Assembly: GCA_965226805.1 (NCBI GenBank) | Contig: CBDDDW010000028.1 | Span: 62,001-126,000, forward strand | Source of the DNA: CBDDDW01 sp965226805 | Lineage (GTDB): Bacteria > Chloroflexota > Dehalococcoidia > Lucifugimonadales > JAGWBF01 | DNA: 64,000 bases | Direction: 5' to 3' | In this document: piece after piece, positions 33,312-42,095 of the stretch | Numbering within the stretch: position 1 is the first letter of the stretch | Layout: the number at the start of each line of letters is the position of its first letter | Program-made: the position numbers and the translations under genes | Notes under the pieces: model-generated | Database searches by the model: none | The model's input: the letters and a program-made list of their open reading frames with translations, nothing else | What the model was told of the DNA's origin: nothing

Positions 33312-34680
33312 AGTAGAGTCCCAGGAAGTGGTGTAACAAGAGTAGAGGGTCTGGATGAAGAGAGACCACCACGTCATCCTTAGCGGGCAAAGACGAGCCT
33401 GAGAAAGGAGGACAACGGTGGTCAAGGAAAGGATGGACCTGCTTGAGCTAATGCGCAAGAGGGGAGTCAAACGGTGACGTGGACTTTCTACGAGAGGCAC
33501 TGAGAGTGCTGGTCGAGGAGATCATGGAGGCTGATGTGTCATCGAGGACCGGTGCTGGGTATGGAGAACGCAACCCTGAGCGGGTGACCCAGCGCAACGG
33601 GTACCGGTCTCGAGCATGGGACACTCGCGTAGGGACCATGGAGTTGCAGATACCCAAGCTGAGGGAGGGGAGCTACTTTCCGAGCCTGCTGGAGCCACGG
33701 CGTCGCAGCGAGCGAGCTCTGCTGGCGGTGATCCAGCAGGCGTATGTGGAGGGTGTATCGACGAGGCGAGTGGATGATCTGGTCAAGGCTCTTGGGTGCG
33801 AGGGTATCTCAAAGAGCCAAGTGTCGCGTATCTGCCAGGAGCTGGACGGGGTGGTGGAGAGCTTCCTGGGTCGGCCGCTGGACGGCGGATCATATCCCTA
33901 CCTGTGGCTGGACGCACTAACCCAGAAGGTCAGAGAGGCCGGTAGGATAGTCAACGTCAGCGTGGTGGTGGCGACGGCGGTCAATAGCGAGGGCAAGCGT
34001 GAGATCGTTGGGATGGACGTGGGTACCAGTGAAGACGGCGCCTTCTGGTTAGCCTTCCTGCGCTCACTGGTCGCCAGGGGCCTCGGCGGGGTGGAACTGG
34101 TGGTATCGGACGCTCATCAGGGACTCAGGGATGCCATCGCAACTGTCTTCGGTGGGGCCAGTTGGCAGCGGTGCCGCACCCACTTCATGACCAACCTGCT
34201 CACTCGGGTCCCCAGGAGCGCTCAGCCCTGGGTGGCCACCATGGTACGCACCATCTACCAGCAGCCGTCCCCTCAGGAAGTGCATGCCCAACTCGAGCGG
34301 GTGATTGCTCAGCTCCAGGACCCGTTCCCACAGGTCGCCTCTCGACTGGACGAGGCTGGACCCGACGTCCTGGCCTTCTCCAGCTTCCCACTCGCCCACT
34401 GGAAGAAGATCTGGTCCAACAACCCCCTGGAGCGTCTCAACAAGGAGATACGGCGCCGCACCGATGTGGTGGGCATCTTCCCTAACCGCCCAGCTGTCCG
34501 TCGCATGGTCGGCGCCATCCTAGCTGAGCAGCACGACGAGTGGGCCGTCGGCCGTCGATACATGACACAGGAGGTAACCACCTCCAACGAAGCTCTACCC
34601 AGAGCCGAACTCGCAGAGGCAGCGGCCTAGACAATATCAACAGGATGACGTACTCTTACACCACTCTATGGGACGTGACC
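33312..34680 (+). mobile_element. IS256-family element, copy B
   Basis: The 1369-bp copy is nearly identical to copy A without the nested IS1380. Imperfect terminal repeats share GTCCCA and AGTGGTGTAA. No target duplication is visible at its flanks (GCCCTT and CCATCG). It differs from copy A by one inserted base near 33470 and a few substitutions. Confidence 0.9.
33418..34630 (+). pseudogene. IS256-family transposase, frameshifted near the start (copy B)
   Basis: The natural start is GTG 33418 or ATG 33433 (MDLLELMRKRGV). In GTCAAACGG (about 33467-33475) this copy has one more base than copy A (GTCGACGG), so the frame stops at once. The remaining 383 codons from about 33479 are intact, with the D-D-E residues in LWLDALTQK, VVSDAHQG and NNPLERLNKE. 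A protein started downstream would lack about 20 residues. Confidence 0.85.
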
Positions 34681-34924
34681 CCATCGTTTGAATACGGTGG
34701 CAGCCCCTGCCTATTCATATGTGCTGGCCTTTTTTGTTGCCTGAATTCATTACTGCTCCATACATTGGAGGCAGCGATCAGGGTCAGGCGGCGTTCGGAC
34801 TCCATGCCGAGGGCCGGACGGTAGGGCTATTGCGCGGGGGCCTACCCTACAGCGGGAGGAGTAACTCGTCCACGTCGGAGGTTGGCGGTTTCACAATAAG
34901 GGAGGTTACCGTGTAATTGCGGCG

Positions 34925-35539
34925 TTATTCGACGGTCACGGTTATTGAGGAGCCGCCCTCAGCGGAAAGCTTGTGTTCACCAGGGGTTGCATCTTCCGGG
35001 ATTCGAGCTGTCTCTCTGCATGCATTCATCATGCACCGGATGGTCCCAGTCAACTGTTCGTCGAAATACAGGTGGAATTGCCTCGAGCCTTCGCTGTACC
35101 CACCTGTGATCTTGATATACCCGCCCGTCCCAGTCACGGTTATCTGGCTACCGGGTGATGCGGGCTGCGGTGCCACTGTTGTCAACTGCGGGGGATGAAG
35201 CTGTCCGCCGCCTGTGGGAATCGGCGTAGCCCCTGTAATACCGGACGGCAACGGCGTCGGGGTACGGACGGGCGTTCGTGTGGGGATCGGCGCCACTATG
35301 CCGTTGGCCGGAGGTTGTTCGTCGTCCGTGGGCGGACCAGTAGCACTGGTCGGTAACAGCGTCCGGGTAGGGACGGGCGTTCGTGTGGGGATCGGCTTGC
35401 CGGTACTATCGACAGAGGGCGGTGTAGAGGGTTCGATTCGATCAGTGGATACATCCCCACAGGCGATGGTGAGCGCCAGGACCAGGGCGCCCACCACCAA
35501 CCAGCAACTTGAGGTAACAATTCGGACTCTTACGCACAT
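34925..35539 (-). CDS. Lipoprotein with Pro/Thr linker and IPT/TIG-like domain
   Basis: The start at 35539 gives a lipoprotein signal (VVGALVLALTIACGD, Cys at the lipobox), so the protein is probably anchored outside the membrane. A low-complexity linker with repeated PTRTPV and PTPLP units covers about residues 35-110. The C-terminal 85 residues look like an Ig-like IPT/TIG fold: SPGSQITVTGTGGYIKI, then FHLYFDEQLTGTIRC, and a final PGEHKLSAEGGSSITVTVE. AGAGGAG lies only 2 bp before the ATG. The frame continues upstream into the Fn3-like fragment, so a longer start is possible but would bury the signal peptide. Confidence 0.75.
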   Translation of the reverse strand: MCVRVRIVTSSCWLVVGALVLALTIACGDVSTDRIEPSTPPSVDSTGKPIPTRTPVPTRTLLPTSATGPPTDDEQPPANGIVAPIPTRTPVRTPTPLPSGITGATPIPTGGGQLHPPQLTTVAPQPASPGSQITVTGTGGYIKITGGYSEGSRQFHLYFDEQLTGTIRCMMNACRETARIPEDATPGEHKLSAEGGSSITVTVE

Positions 35540-35849
35540 GACTCCTCTAGCAATCGGGGACCCACAGGTACCCGGCATTGTTGGGTCCATTAGAGTCTGT
35601 GTTTGATTGTACAGGAATTGCGTATCCCCACTCGCGACTTCGTTGAGCTCAAGCATGGATATCCAGTAGTAATTCCCACCTTCAAGACCATCGATCGTTA
35701 CATCTTCATCACCTGTAGCTACTTCGACCTGTATGGTCGCATGGGCAGCCTGCCGTTCCTGGAACCCTTTCGCAAGCCTAACGAAGTGGGCAGTGATGTC
35801 ATCGGTAGTGTTCGACCAGGATACCGTCATTGGGGTCGGATGGCAATAG
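35540..35849 (-). pseudogene. Fibronectin-III-like fragment truncated by IS3 element
   Basis: The minus-strand sequence encodes an Fn3-like beta sandwich: MTVSWSNTTDD, then VEVATGDEDVTIDGLEGGNYYWISM. After ELNEV the more plausible reading moves to another frame (GYAIPVQSNTDSNGPNNAGY, ending VPDC and TAG), which suggests a one-base indel near 35625. The 5' end is lost at the IS3 left end (35850). The stop lies just before the lipoprotein start. Confidence 0.45.
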
Positions 35850-35864
35850 TGGACACCAAACCTT

Positions 35865-36725
35865 TCAAGCTGCGAGTAATCCTGCATAGAATCTTTGTTG
35901 AAAGGCCGCAGGTGACAGGAATCCCAGCCTGGCCTGGCGGCGCTGCCTGTTATAGAAGATCTCGATATATTCTGTAATATCTCGAATTGCTTCCTGTCTA
36001 CTTCGATAATGACGGTGATGGACTAGCTCCTGCTTGAGTGTTCCCCAGAAGCTCTCCATCGGCGCATTATCAAAACAGTTCCCTTTCCCGCTCATGGATG
36101 ATCTCAGGCCAGAGCGCTCCATAAGATTTCTGTACTCCTGGGAGCAATACTGAGAGCCCCGGTCAGAGTGATGCATCAGTCCCCTCGCGGGGCGTTTGGC
36201 TCTCAGCGCCCGGAATAGAGACTGACTAACCAGATTCCTGGTCATCCGCTCTCCCATGGCATAGCCCACGAGCTCTCCGGTGAACAGGTCCTTGTGGCCC
36301 GCCAGGTATAGCCAGCCTTCATCAGTCGGTATATAGGTGATGTCACTCACCCACACGGCGTTGGGCTGACTGACCTTGAACTGCTGGCCCAACAAGTTAT
36401 CCGCAACTGGCAGTCTGTGCGCGGAGTTAGTGGTAGTCTTGAATCTCCTCTTCTGTTTACAGCGTATGCCGAGCTTTTGCCGGATCCGCTTGATCCGGCA
36501 AACACCCACCCGAACGCCATGCTCCGCCAGATCGCGCTGTAACCGTTCCGGGCCATAGGTCTGTCTATTCCGCTGGTGGGCCGCCATTATCTCCAGCTCC
36601 AGCCGCACTTCCTCCTGTGCCCGCTTGGACAGCGGCCGGTCCACCCACGCATAGTAGCCGCTGGCCGATACATTCATAATCCGTCGCATCATCCGGACTG
36701 GATACTTGAGCCGCAACTCATTCAT
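35865..36725 (-). CDS. IS3-family transposase OrfB
   Basis: The 286-aa integrase has an HTH_21 start (MRRIMNVSASGYYAWVDRPLS) and DDE residues in VWVSDITYIPTDEGWLYL, LMHHSDRGSQYCSQEY and FDNAPMESFWGTLKQELV. The ending YNRQRRQARLGFLSPAAF is typical of the group. The frame is intact and overlaps orfA by 4 bp. Confidence 0.92.
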   Translation of the reverse strand: MNELRLKYPVRMMRRIMNVSASGYYAWVDRPLSKRAQEEVRLELEIMAAHQRNRQTYGPERLQRDLAEHGVRVGVCRIKRIRQKLGIRCKQKRRFKTTTNSAHRLPVADNLLGQQFKVSQPNAVWVSDITYIPTDEGWLYLAGHKDLFTGELVGYAMGERMTRNLVSQSLFRALRAKRPARGLMHHSDRGSQYCSQEYRNLMERSGLRSSMSGKGNCFDNAPMESFWGTLKQELVHHRHYRSRQEAIRDITEYIEIFYNRQRRQARLGFLSPAAFQQRFYAGLLAA

Positions 36726-37039
36726 CGCCGCGTACCGGGCAGCGACTCCTTGGCAAAGTACGCGGCCGCTTTTTTTAGTATGTCCCGCTCCATCTTCACT
36801 TCCGCCAGTTCCTTCTTAGTCCGGGCCAAATCCATCTCTACTTCAGTCAAGGGCCTGTACGTCTTGCCGACATCTCCCAGTTTGCCGGCCCTTTGTGCCT
36901 TCACCCAGTACCCTAACGTCGATGGCGCCAGGGACAACCGGCGGGCTGCCTCCGGCAATGATAGCCTCTCTTCCGTTACCAGCTTCACTGCTTCCTGGCG
37001 GAATTCCCTCGTGTATCTTCCTTGAGGGACACCTTTCAT
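36722..37039 (-). CDS. IS3-family transposase OrfA
   Basis: The 105-aa subunit carries an HTH_Tnp_1 domain (RYTREFRQEAVKLVTEERLS, then LPEAARRLSLAPSTLGYWV) and a C-terminal heptad region (MDLARTKKELAEVKMERDIL) ending in KKAAAYFAKES, typical of IS3-group OrfA. The AAAAAAG-type run near its end (around 36770-36776) may be the programmed -1 frameshift site. Confidence 0.9.
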   Translation of the reverse strand: MKGVPQGRYTREFRQEAVKLVTEERLSLPEAARRLSLAPSTLGYWVKAQRAGKLGDVGKTYRPLTEVEMDLARTKKELAEVKMERDILKKAAAYFAKESLPGTRR

Positions 37040-37093
37040 ACTGACACCTCCGTCGCTCTATCTTATCCGACTTTGGTGTCCGTTTTTCCCATC

Positions 37094-37537
37094 CTATCTC
37101 AGTTCGCCCCGGTTAACCTCTTGGCGAATATCGACCGAGCGGTTACTCATTAGTCTCTCCCCGATCAGCAAGTAGTCTTTAACCTTGTGTCCTTCATGAC
37201 AGAAGAACTCCGCGTAGCACGACGATTCGAAAGCTCCACGAATTAAGGACCAAGCATCCGCCAAAACGCCGTACTTTAACAACCTCAATGCGGATATGAC
37301 GCTCCCGCCAGCATCGTAAGCTAAATTAACTATTACATTCATAGTTTCGAATGCCGTGCTATCAGAATCTTTCTGTTGTTTCCTGTGTGCCGTAATATCT
37401 GTGTCGTTACCTAGAACCACATGTGTATCTATGATTAATTCAAGAGCACGGTCGCTCCACTTGAACTCGTCTGGAAATGCCATGACGTTACTCTTAGCAG
37501 CCCGTTCTTGGAGAGCAAAGACTTTAGCTATTTCCAT
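37094..37537 (-). CDS. Hypothetical protein, possibly DUF5677-like and shortened
   Basis: The 147-aa protein is mostly helical. Its segment TAFETMNVIVNLAYDAGGS to LRLLKYGVLADAWSLIRGAFESSCYAEFF resembles the AbiV/DUF5677 type of HEPN-like proteins (R-x-x-x-E pattern in IRGAFES), but this is a visual match only. It stops 12 bp from the IS3 element, and members of such families are usually longer, so the C-terminus may have been cut. Its AT content is higher than that of neighbouring genes, hinting at transfer. Confidence 0.5.
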   Translation of the reverse strand: MEIAKVFALQERAAKSNVMAFPDEFKWSDRALELIIDTHVVLGNDTDITAHRKQQKDSDSTAFETMNVIVNLAYDAGGSVISALRLLKYGVLADAWSLIRGAFESSCYAEFFCHEGHKVKDYLLIGERLMSNRSVDIRQEVNRGELR

Positions 37538-37602
37538 ATCAACCAGCGCCTTCGTTCAAAAATCCCATACAAGCAGCGGTGCTGCGGTATGACGCGAATC
37601 GT

Positions 37603-38427
37603 TCACTTTGCTGGATTTCCTCTAGCTGTTATGAATAGCGTAAGGTCCTCACCGTAGATCGCCTCTCCGAGGACAACCTGAGTCATTTGGCGAAAGTAAA
37701 GGAGGACTTCAGCTACGAGCTGGGCCTCTGAAAAAGTCTCGCGACCGCCTTGGGCGTTGGTAGCTGTATAGACGAACCCACCCTTCTGGTTCTTCAGCGC
37801 CTCAATTATGGAGGCAAGCCAAGGAGAGATAGGGGCGTGCTTGCTTACAACCACACCTATTACCTTGTCCTCGCCAGCTACAAATAGAGGCCCACCAGAG
37901 TTGCCAGGGTTAAACGCGGCATTCACTACGTAGTGCTTGACCGGGGGCGTGCCTGGGTCAACGAACCCAGCCAAGTATCCCGTTGTCAAGATGGGCGCTG
38001 GGCCGTCGTAACCTAAAGGATATCCCCATGTGCACACCTGAGTGCCTATAGGAATATCAAAGTCAGTTCTGATGTCGACCCCGCCCTGCAAGGTGAGATG
38101 AAGCTCTAGCAGGGCTAGGTCTGCATGTTGATCAAAGGATAGGCGACGGAAACGCTCTTGCTGACCTTTGCTTCCAATGGCTATTACGTCCTGAACAATC
38201 GCAGCGGGGTCACAACTGCAGGGTGTGGCTGTGTTTATCCTAGCGGCGCAGTGGCAAATCACATGCCAGTTTGTGACGAGTCCGCCCGATTTCAATAAGA
38301 ATCCTGTGCCCTTGCTTTGCGTGTTTGGACATGCGATGAGGTAAACCGCATTGATAGCGGACCGCCCTGTGTCACCAACAGCGTCCAACAGCCAACGTGT
38401 GGAGATAGGGATTGATTCGAGGTTCAC
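37603..38427 (-). CDS. Trypsin-like serine protease
   Basis: The 274-aa protein shows a complete chymotrypsin-fold triad: His in GLVTNWHVI, Asp in FDQHADLALLEL, and Ser in FNPGNSGGPLFV. No signal peptide or PDZ domain is evident, so it may be a cytosolic trypsin_2-type protease rather than a periplasmic HtrA. The C-terminal 60 residues are not recognised. It starts 10 bp after queA ends and is part of the folD-queA run on the minus strand. Base composition is lower in GC than folD/queA. Confidence 0.85.
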   Translation of the reverse strand: MNLESIPISTRWLLDAVGDTGRSAINAVYLIACPNTQSKGTGFLLKSGGLVTNWHVICHCAARINTATPCSCDPAAIVQDVIAIGSKGQQERFRRLSFDQHADLALLELHLTLQGGVDIRTDFDIPIGTQVCTWGYPLGYDGPAPILTTGYLAGFVDPGTPPVKHYVVNAAFNPGNSGGPLFVAGEDKVIGVVVSKHAPISPWLASIIEALKNQKGGFVYTATNAQGGRETFSEAQLVAEVLLYFRQMTQVVLGEAIYGEDLTLFITARGNPAK

Positions 38428-38437
38428 AATAGCCTCC

Positions 38438-39475
38438 TTAGATTATTATCATACAGTCCCCGAAGGAGTAGAAGCGGTACTCCATCGCTATCGCCTGTTG
38501 GTAGGTTTCCAGGATGCGCTCCCGGCCGGCGAAGGCGCTGACCAGCATGAGGAGGGTCGTTCGGGGCAGGTGGAAGTTGGTTATCATGGCGTCCACTACC
38601 TGGAACCGGTGGCCGGGAATAATGTACAGCTCCGCCCATCCGGAGGTGGGCTGGAGCTCCGGGGAGCCCCCTCGCTCTGACCAGATAGCGGCCTGCTCTA
38701 GCACACGGACCGACGTGGTGCCTACCGCTATAACTCTGCGCCCATCATGTCTGGCCGCGTTGATCTGGGTGGTGGCGGCGTCGTCTATCTCGAAATATTC
38801 CCCGTGGATCGCGTGCTCTGCCGGATTCTCCTCGTTGACGGGGCGGAAAGTGTCTAACCCTACGTGCAGCGTAACGTACGCCTGCCGCACCCCCATGCCA
38901 TCGATGGCCCCGAGGAGCCCCGGCGTGAAGTGCAGCCCGGCTGTTGGCGCCGCCACGCTTCCAGGGACCCTGGAATATACGGTCTGGTATCTCTCAGGGT
39001 CCTCCATCGGCTTATGGATATAGGGGGGCAGAGCTATCTCACCAGCCTCCTCCAGGCTATCATCCGATGAGAGGCGCACCGTCCTCACCCCGTTGGCCGC
39101 CGTCTCCAGGACCTCCGCCCACATCCCGACCTAGGCTCCACCCTCTATGAGAAGGCGAGAACCGGGCCTGAGACGGCGCCCGGGCCGGACTATTGCCTTC
39201 CACACTTGAGGCTCGAGCCGCTTTAGCAACAGGAGTTCGACCTTCCCTCCTGAACCCTCCCGTCTGCCGTGAAGCCTGGCCGGGATCACCCGGCTGTCGT
39301 TAAACACCAGCACGTCACCCGTAGAGAGATACTCAGGCAGCTCGTCAAAGCGCCGGTGCTCCATGTGGCCCGTCTCCCGGTGAAGCACCAGGAGGCGTGA
39401 GGAGTCCCTGGGTTCCACAGCGGTCTGAGCGATGAGATGGGGCGGCAGGTGGTAGTCGAAATCGCTGGTGCGCAT
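38438..39475 (-). pseudogene. queA: S-adenosylmethionine:tRNA ribosyltransferase-isomerase, interrupted by in-frame TAG
   Basis: QueA adds the epoxycyclopentane ring from SAM to 7-aminomethyl-deazaguanine in tRNA during queuosine synthesis. The N-terminal part (MRTSDFDYHLPPHLIAQTAVEPRDSSRLLVL, shown in two family blocks, then VFNDSRVIPARL) ends at TAG 39131-39133. The same frame resumes as VGMWAEVLE and continues through APTAGLHFTP, HVGLDTFRPV, AVGTTSVRVLE and the ending YRFYSFGDCMII. No other lesion is seen. A single base change (for example from GAG) explains it, either as mutation, assembly error or readthrough. Start 39475 fits the family better than 39487. folD lies 10-20 bp upstream. 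Confidence 0.88.
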
Positions 39476-39497
39476 GTGCTGGCGCATGCGCCGGATA

Positions 39498-40388
39498 CTA
39501 CTCCGCGCCGTGCACGCTAATGCGGGCGGCGGTGAGGGTGTTGACCAGCAGGAGGGCGATGGTCATTGGGCCCACTCCGCCGGGCACGGGCGTGATGGCC
39601 TCCGCCTTCTCCGATACTGCCTCGAAGTCCACGTCCCCTTCCAAGCGGTAGCCCGACTTGCGAGAGGGATCGGGCACCCGGTTTATGCCCACGTCCACTA
39701 CGACCGCGCCTTCCTTCACCATGTCGGCGGTGATGGACCGGGCCCGGCCCATGGCGGCTACGAGGATATCCGCCTGGCGAGTCATCTCGGCGAGGTCCGC
39801 GGTGCCTGTGTGGCACACGGTCACCGTCGCGTTGGCGCCAGCTTTCTTTTGGGAAAGGAGCATGGCCAGAGGCCTGCCTACTATATTGCTCCGTCCGCAG
39901 ATCACCACGTGCTTGCCTCCGGGGTCGTAGCCGTGGCGGAGCAGGAGCTGCTGCACGCCGCCCGGGGTACATGGCTGGAAAACTGCATCCCCCTGGGAGA
40001 GCCTGCCCACGTTCACAGGGTGTATGGCGTCTATGTCCTTTTCCGGCTTGACGGCCAGAAGAACCGTGCCTTCATTTATGTGCTCCGGCAGAGGTAGCTG
40101 GACCAGTATGCCGTGGAAGCGGGCGTCGCCGTTGAGCCTCTCTATCAAGTCCATGAGCTCTTCCTGGCTGGTGTTCTCCGGCAGGTGGAAGGTCTCGCTA
40201 AGGATTCCTACCTCCTGGCAGGCCCGTCCCTTGTTGCGTACGTAGATGGCGGAGGGTGGGTCGTCGCCCACGAGGACTGCGGCGAGCCCCGGTGTCACAC
40301 CGTGCTTCTGCCGAATCTCCTCCACCCCTTGTGCTACCTCGGAGCGGATCTCTTTTGACGTAGCCGCGCCGTCTAGAATGGTGGCCAT
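39498..40388 (-). CDS. folD: Bifunctional methylenetetrahydrofolate dehydrogenase/cyclohydrolase
   Basis: FolD interconverts 5,10-methylene-, methenyl- and 10-formyl-tetrahydrofolate with NADP. The 296-aa protein contains PGLAAVLVGDDPPSAIYVRNKGRACQEVG (two signatures with the catalytic Tyr and Lys), FHGILVQLPLPEHI, IDAIHPVNVG, the Rossmann region VVICGRSNIVGRPLAMLL and the ending ITPVPGGVGPMTIALLLVNT. It diverges from metF, which uses the same methylene-THF pool. Confidence 0.96.
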   Translation of the reverse strand: MATILDGAATSKEIRSEVAQGVEEIRQKHGVTPGLAAVLVGDDPPSAIYVRNKGRACQEVGILSETFHLPENTSQEELMDLIERLNGDARFHGILVQLPLPEHINEGTVLLAVKPEKDIDAIHPVNVGRLSQGDAVFQPCTPGGVQQLLLRHGYDPGGKHVVICGRSNIVGRPLAMLLSQKKAGANATVTVCHTGTADLAEMTRQADILVAAMGRARSITADMVKEGAVVVDVGINRVPDPSRKSGYRLEGDVDFEAVSEKAEAITPVPGGVGPMTIALLLVNTLTAARISVHGAE

Positions 40389-40456
40389 ACCCGCTCATGC
40401 CTCGCTAAATTTGACCTGGCAATGATAACATAGGGCTAAGGTGTGGACAAACGCGC

Positions 40457-40485
40457 TTGACAGCTTTGGGACGTGCCAGTACACT
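40457..40485 (+). promoter_or_regulatory. Predicted sigma-70 promoter upstream of metF
   Basis: TTGACA (40457-40462) and TACACT (40480-40485) are 17 bp apart in the folD-metF divergent region. The predicted start is near 40492, about 100 bp before the metF ATG. No SAM riboswitch pattern is obvious in the leader. Confidence 0.5.
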
Positions 40486-40593
40486 CGTTCTGGTCACGCG
40501 GGCTGCCTGTAGGAGAGCCGTCCAGATGTGCGGGGGACGACGCGATGCGGCAAGGGTTCCGCGGCCTCTCGAAGAGTCGCTGGAGAGCCTAGG

Positions 40594-41466
40594 ATGAAGA
40601 TTCAGGACATGTTCAAGGCGGGTAAGAGGACCATATCGTTCGAATTCTTCCCGCCCAAGACCGAGCAGGGCGAGGAATCTCTCTTCAAGGCCATCGAACG
40701 CTTGAAAGTGTTCCGACCCAACTACGTCTCCGTCACCTACGGCGCCGGGGGGAGCACGAGAGACAAGACTCTGGACATCGTCAAACGAATCAATAGGGAG
40801 ACCGATCTGGAGGTGATGGCCCACCTGACCTGCGTGGCACAGACGAAGGAGCAGGTAAACGACGTGCTGGTCCAGCTGAAAGAGATTGGCATAGAGAACG
40901 TCCTTGCCCTTCGCGGGGACCCTCCGCGTGGGCAGGAGAAATTCGACCCCCCAGAAGGTGGGTACAAATATGTTTCGGAGCTCATCACCCATATCCGCGA
41001 CAATTTCGAGTTTGGTATAGGAGCGGCCGGCTTTCCCGAAGGACATCTGGACTCGCCCGATTTGGCCACCGATACCGCTTACCTCAAACAGAAAGTCGAT
41101 ACAGGAGCGGAATTCATAGTAACGCAGCTCTTCTTCGACAATGCGGACTTCTATGAATTCATGAAGCGCGTCGAAGGTGCTGGGATCCAGGTGCCCGTCA
41201 TAGCAGGCATCCTGCCCATTCTCGGGACGGCTCAGATCAGGAGGTTTACGGCTCTCTGCGGGGCGAAGATTCCCCCAGGATTGGATGCCCGGCTGGAGAG
41301 ATTCGCCGACGACGACAACGCGGTCCGGGAGATCGGTATCGAGCACGCCACCAGGCAGGTAGAAGAATTATGGCAGAGCGGCGTGGCCGGGATTCATTTC
41401 TATACTCTTAACAGGAGCTACTCCGTCTTAGGTAGCTTGAACGCGCTCGCTCTTAGTCGAGCTTAA
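40594..41466 (+). CDS. metF: Methylenetetrahydrofolate reductase
   Basis: MetF reduces methylene-THF to methyl-THF on FAD. The start at 40594 (MKIQDMFKAGKRTISFEFFPPKTEQG, in two family blocks) is preferred over 40528, which adds 22 Arg-rich residues. Conserved pieces are VSVTYGAGGSTRDKT, HLTCVAQTKEQ, LALRGDPPRGQ, FIVTQLFFDNADFY and PVIAGILPI. The last block GVAGIHFYTLNRS is typical. Length of 290 aa is normal. No metH is in view. Confidence 0.95.
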   Translation: MKIQDMFKAGKRTISFEFFPPKTEQGEESLFKAIERLKVFRPNYVSVTYGAGGSTRDKTLDIVKRINRETDLEVMAHLTCVAQTKEQVNDVLVQLKEIGIENVLALRGDPPRGQEKFDPPEGGYKYVSELITHIRDNFEFGIGAAGFPEGHLDSPDLATDTAYLKQKVDTGAEFIVTQLFFDNADFYEFMKRVEGAGIQVPVIAGILPILGTAQIRRFTALCGAKIPPGLDARLERFADDDNAVREIGIEHATRQVEELWQSGVAGIHFYTLNRSYSVLGSLNALALSRA

Positions 41467-41584
41467 CGCACTGCCGGACTGATCCTGCCAATCGATCTCG
41501 CAGGTCGTCGAGCGGCGAACTCGCCCACTCCCCGTCTAAGCATTGCTGATTTGACAGTTCGCTTGGACGGCCCGACTCGGAACC

Positions 41585-42094
41585 ATGCTGACCACCGGAG
41601 TTGACATAATAGAAATTGAGCGTATCCGCAAGGTGGTGGAGCGCTGGGGCCAGCGGTTCCTCCATCGGATCTATACTGAAGATGAAATCTCATATTGCCG
41701 GGGCCGGCCGCAAAATCTGGCAGCGCGCTTCGCGGCCAAGGAGGCGGCCATGAAGGCTCTGGGCACGGGGCTCAGGGGCGTGGGCTGGAAAGACGTGGAG
41801 GTAATCCGGAATGAGTCGGGGGCGCCTTCTATCCGTCTGCACGGGCGCGCGCTGGCCAGGTCGCAACGGCTGGGTGTCACCGAGCTGGCGCTGAGCCTCT
41901 CGCATTCGCGAGATTACGCCGTGGCATTCGTGGTAGGTTCGATTCCCGGGCCTACGGCCTCGGGTCAGCCCGGACAGCTACCCTCCTCAGCCTTCGACGA
42001 GCTCAGGGCGGGCTCTGAGTCGTCTCCGACCAGGGGAGAGGATCCGACAGAGGATGAAGCGGGTAGTACTGAGCGGCCCACAACCAAGCGATGA
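41585..42094 (+). CDS. acpS: Holo-[acyl-carrier-protein] synthase with repeat-derived C-terminal tail
   Basis: AcpS transfers 4'-phosphopantetheine from CoA to acyl carrier protein. The Mg-binding Asp is in TTGVDIIEIERI and the Glu in LAARFAAKEAAMKALGTGL. LSLSHSRDYAVAFVV ends the normal fold near residue 118. The remaining 50 residues (Pro/Ser/Glu-rich) are not family sequence. The DNA at about 41990-42015 (CCTTCGACGAGCTCAGGGCG) matches the dispersed CTTCGACAAGCTCA repeat, so an inserted repeat seems to have extended the frame. It ends 2 bp before the NAD(P)HX repair gene. Confidence 0.92.
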   Translation: MLTTGVDIIEIERIRKVVERWGQRFLHRIYTEDEISYCRGRPQNLAARFAAKEAAMKALGTGLRGVGWKDVEVIRNESGAPSIRLHGRALARSQRLGVTELALSLSHSRDYAVAFVVGSIPGPTASGQPGQLPSSAFDELRAGSESSPTRGEDPTEDEAGSTERPTTKR

Positions 42095-42095
42095 G

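Larger units (their letters stand above)
35850..37081 (-). mobile_element. IS3-family insertion sequence (third type)
   Basis: Short terminal repeats GGACACCAAA (35851-35860) and, on the other strand, CGGACACCAAAG (37071-37081) bound an orfA-orfB pair with a 4-bp overlap. No target duplication is visible. It truncates the Fn3-like gene on its left. Confidence 0.82.

Noticed and set aside
34681..34924. Open frame 34719-34916 (+) next to IS256 copy B
   Set aside because: Sixty-five codons without ribosome site or recognised motif; it might be a gene end cut by the IS but cannot be supported.
35425..35450. GGTTCGATTCGATC resembling a tRNA T-arm
   Set aside because: It lies inside the lipoprotein signal/linker coding region and has no acceptor or anticodon arms around it.
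40389..40593. SAM or folate riboswitch upstream of metF
   Set aside because: No characteristic stem arrangement or conserved core could be seen; only a sigma-70 promoter is supportable.
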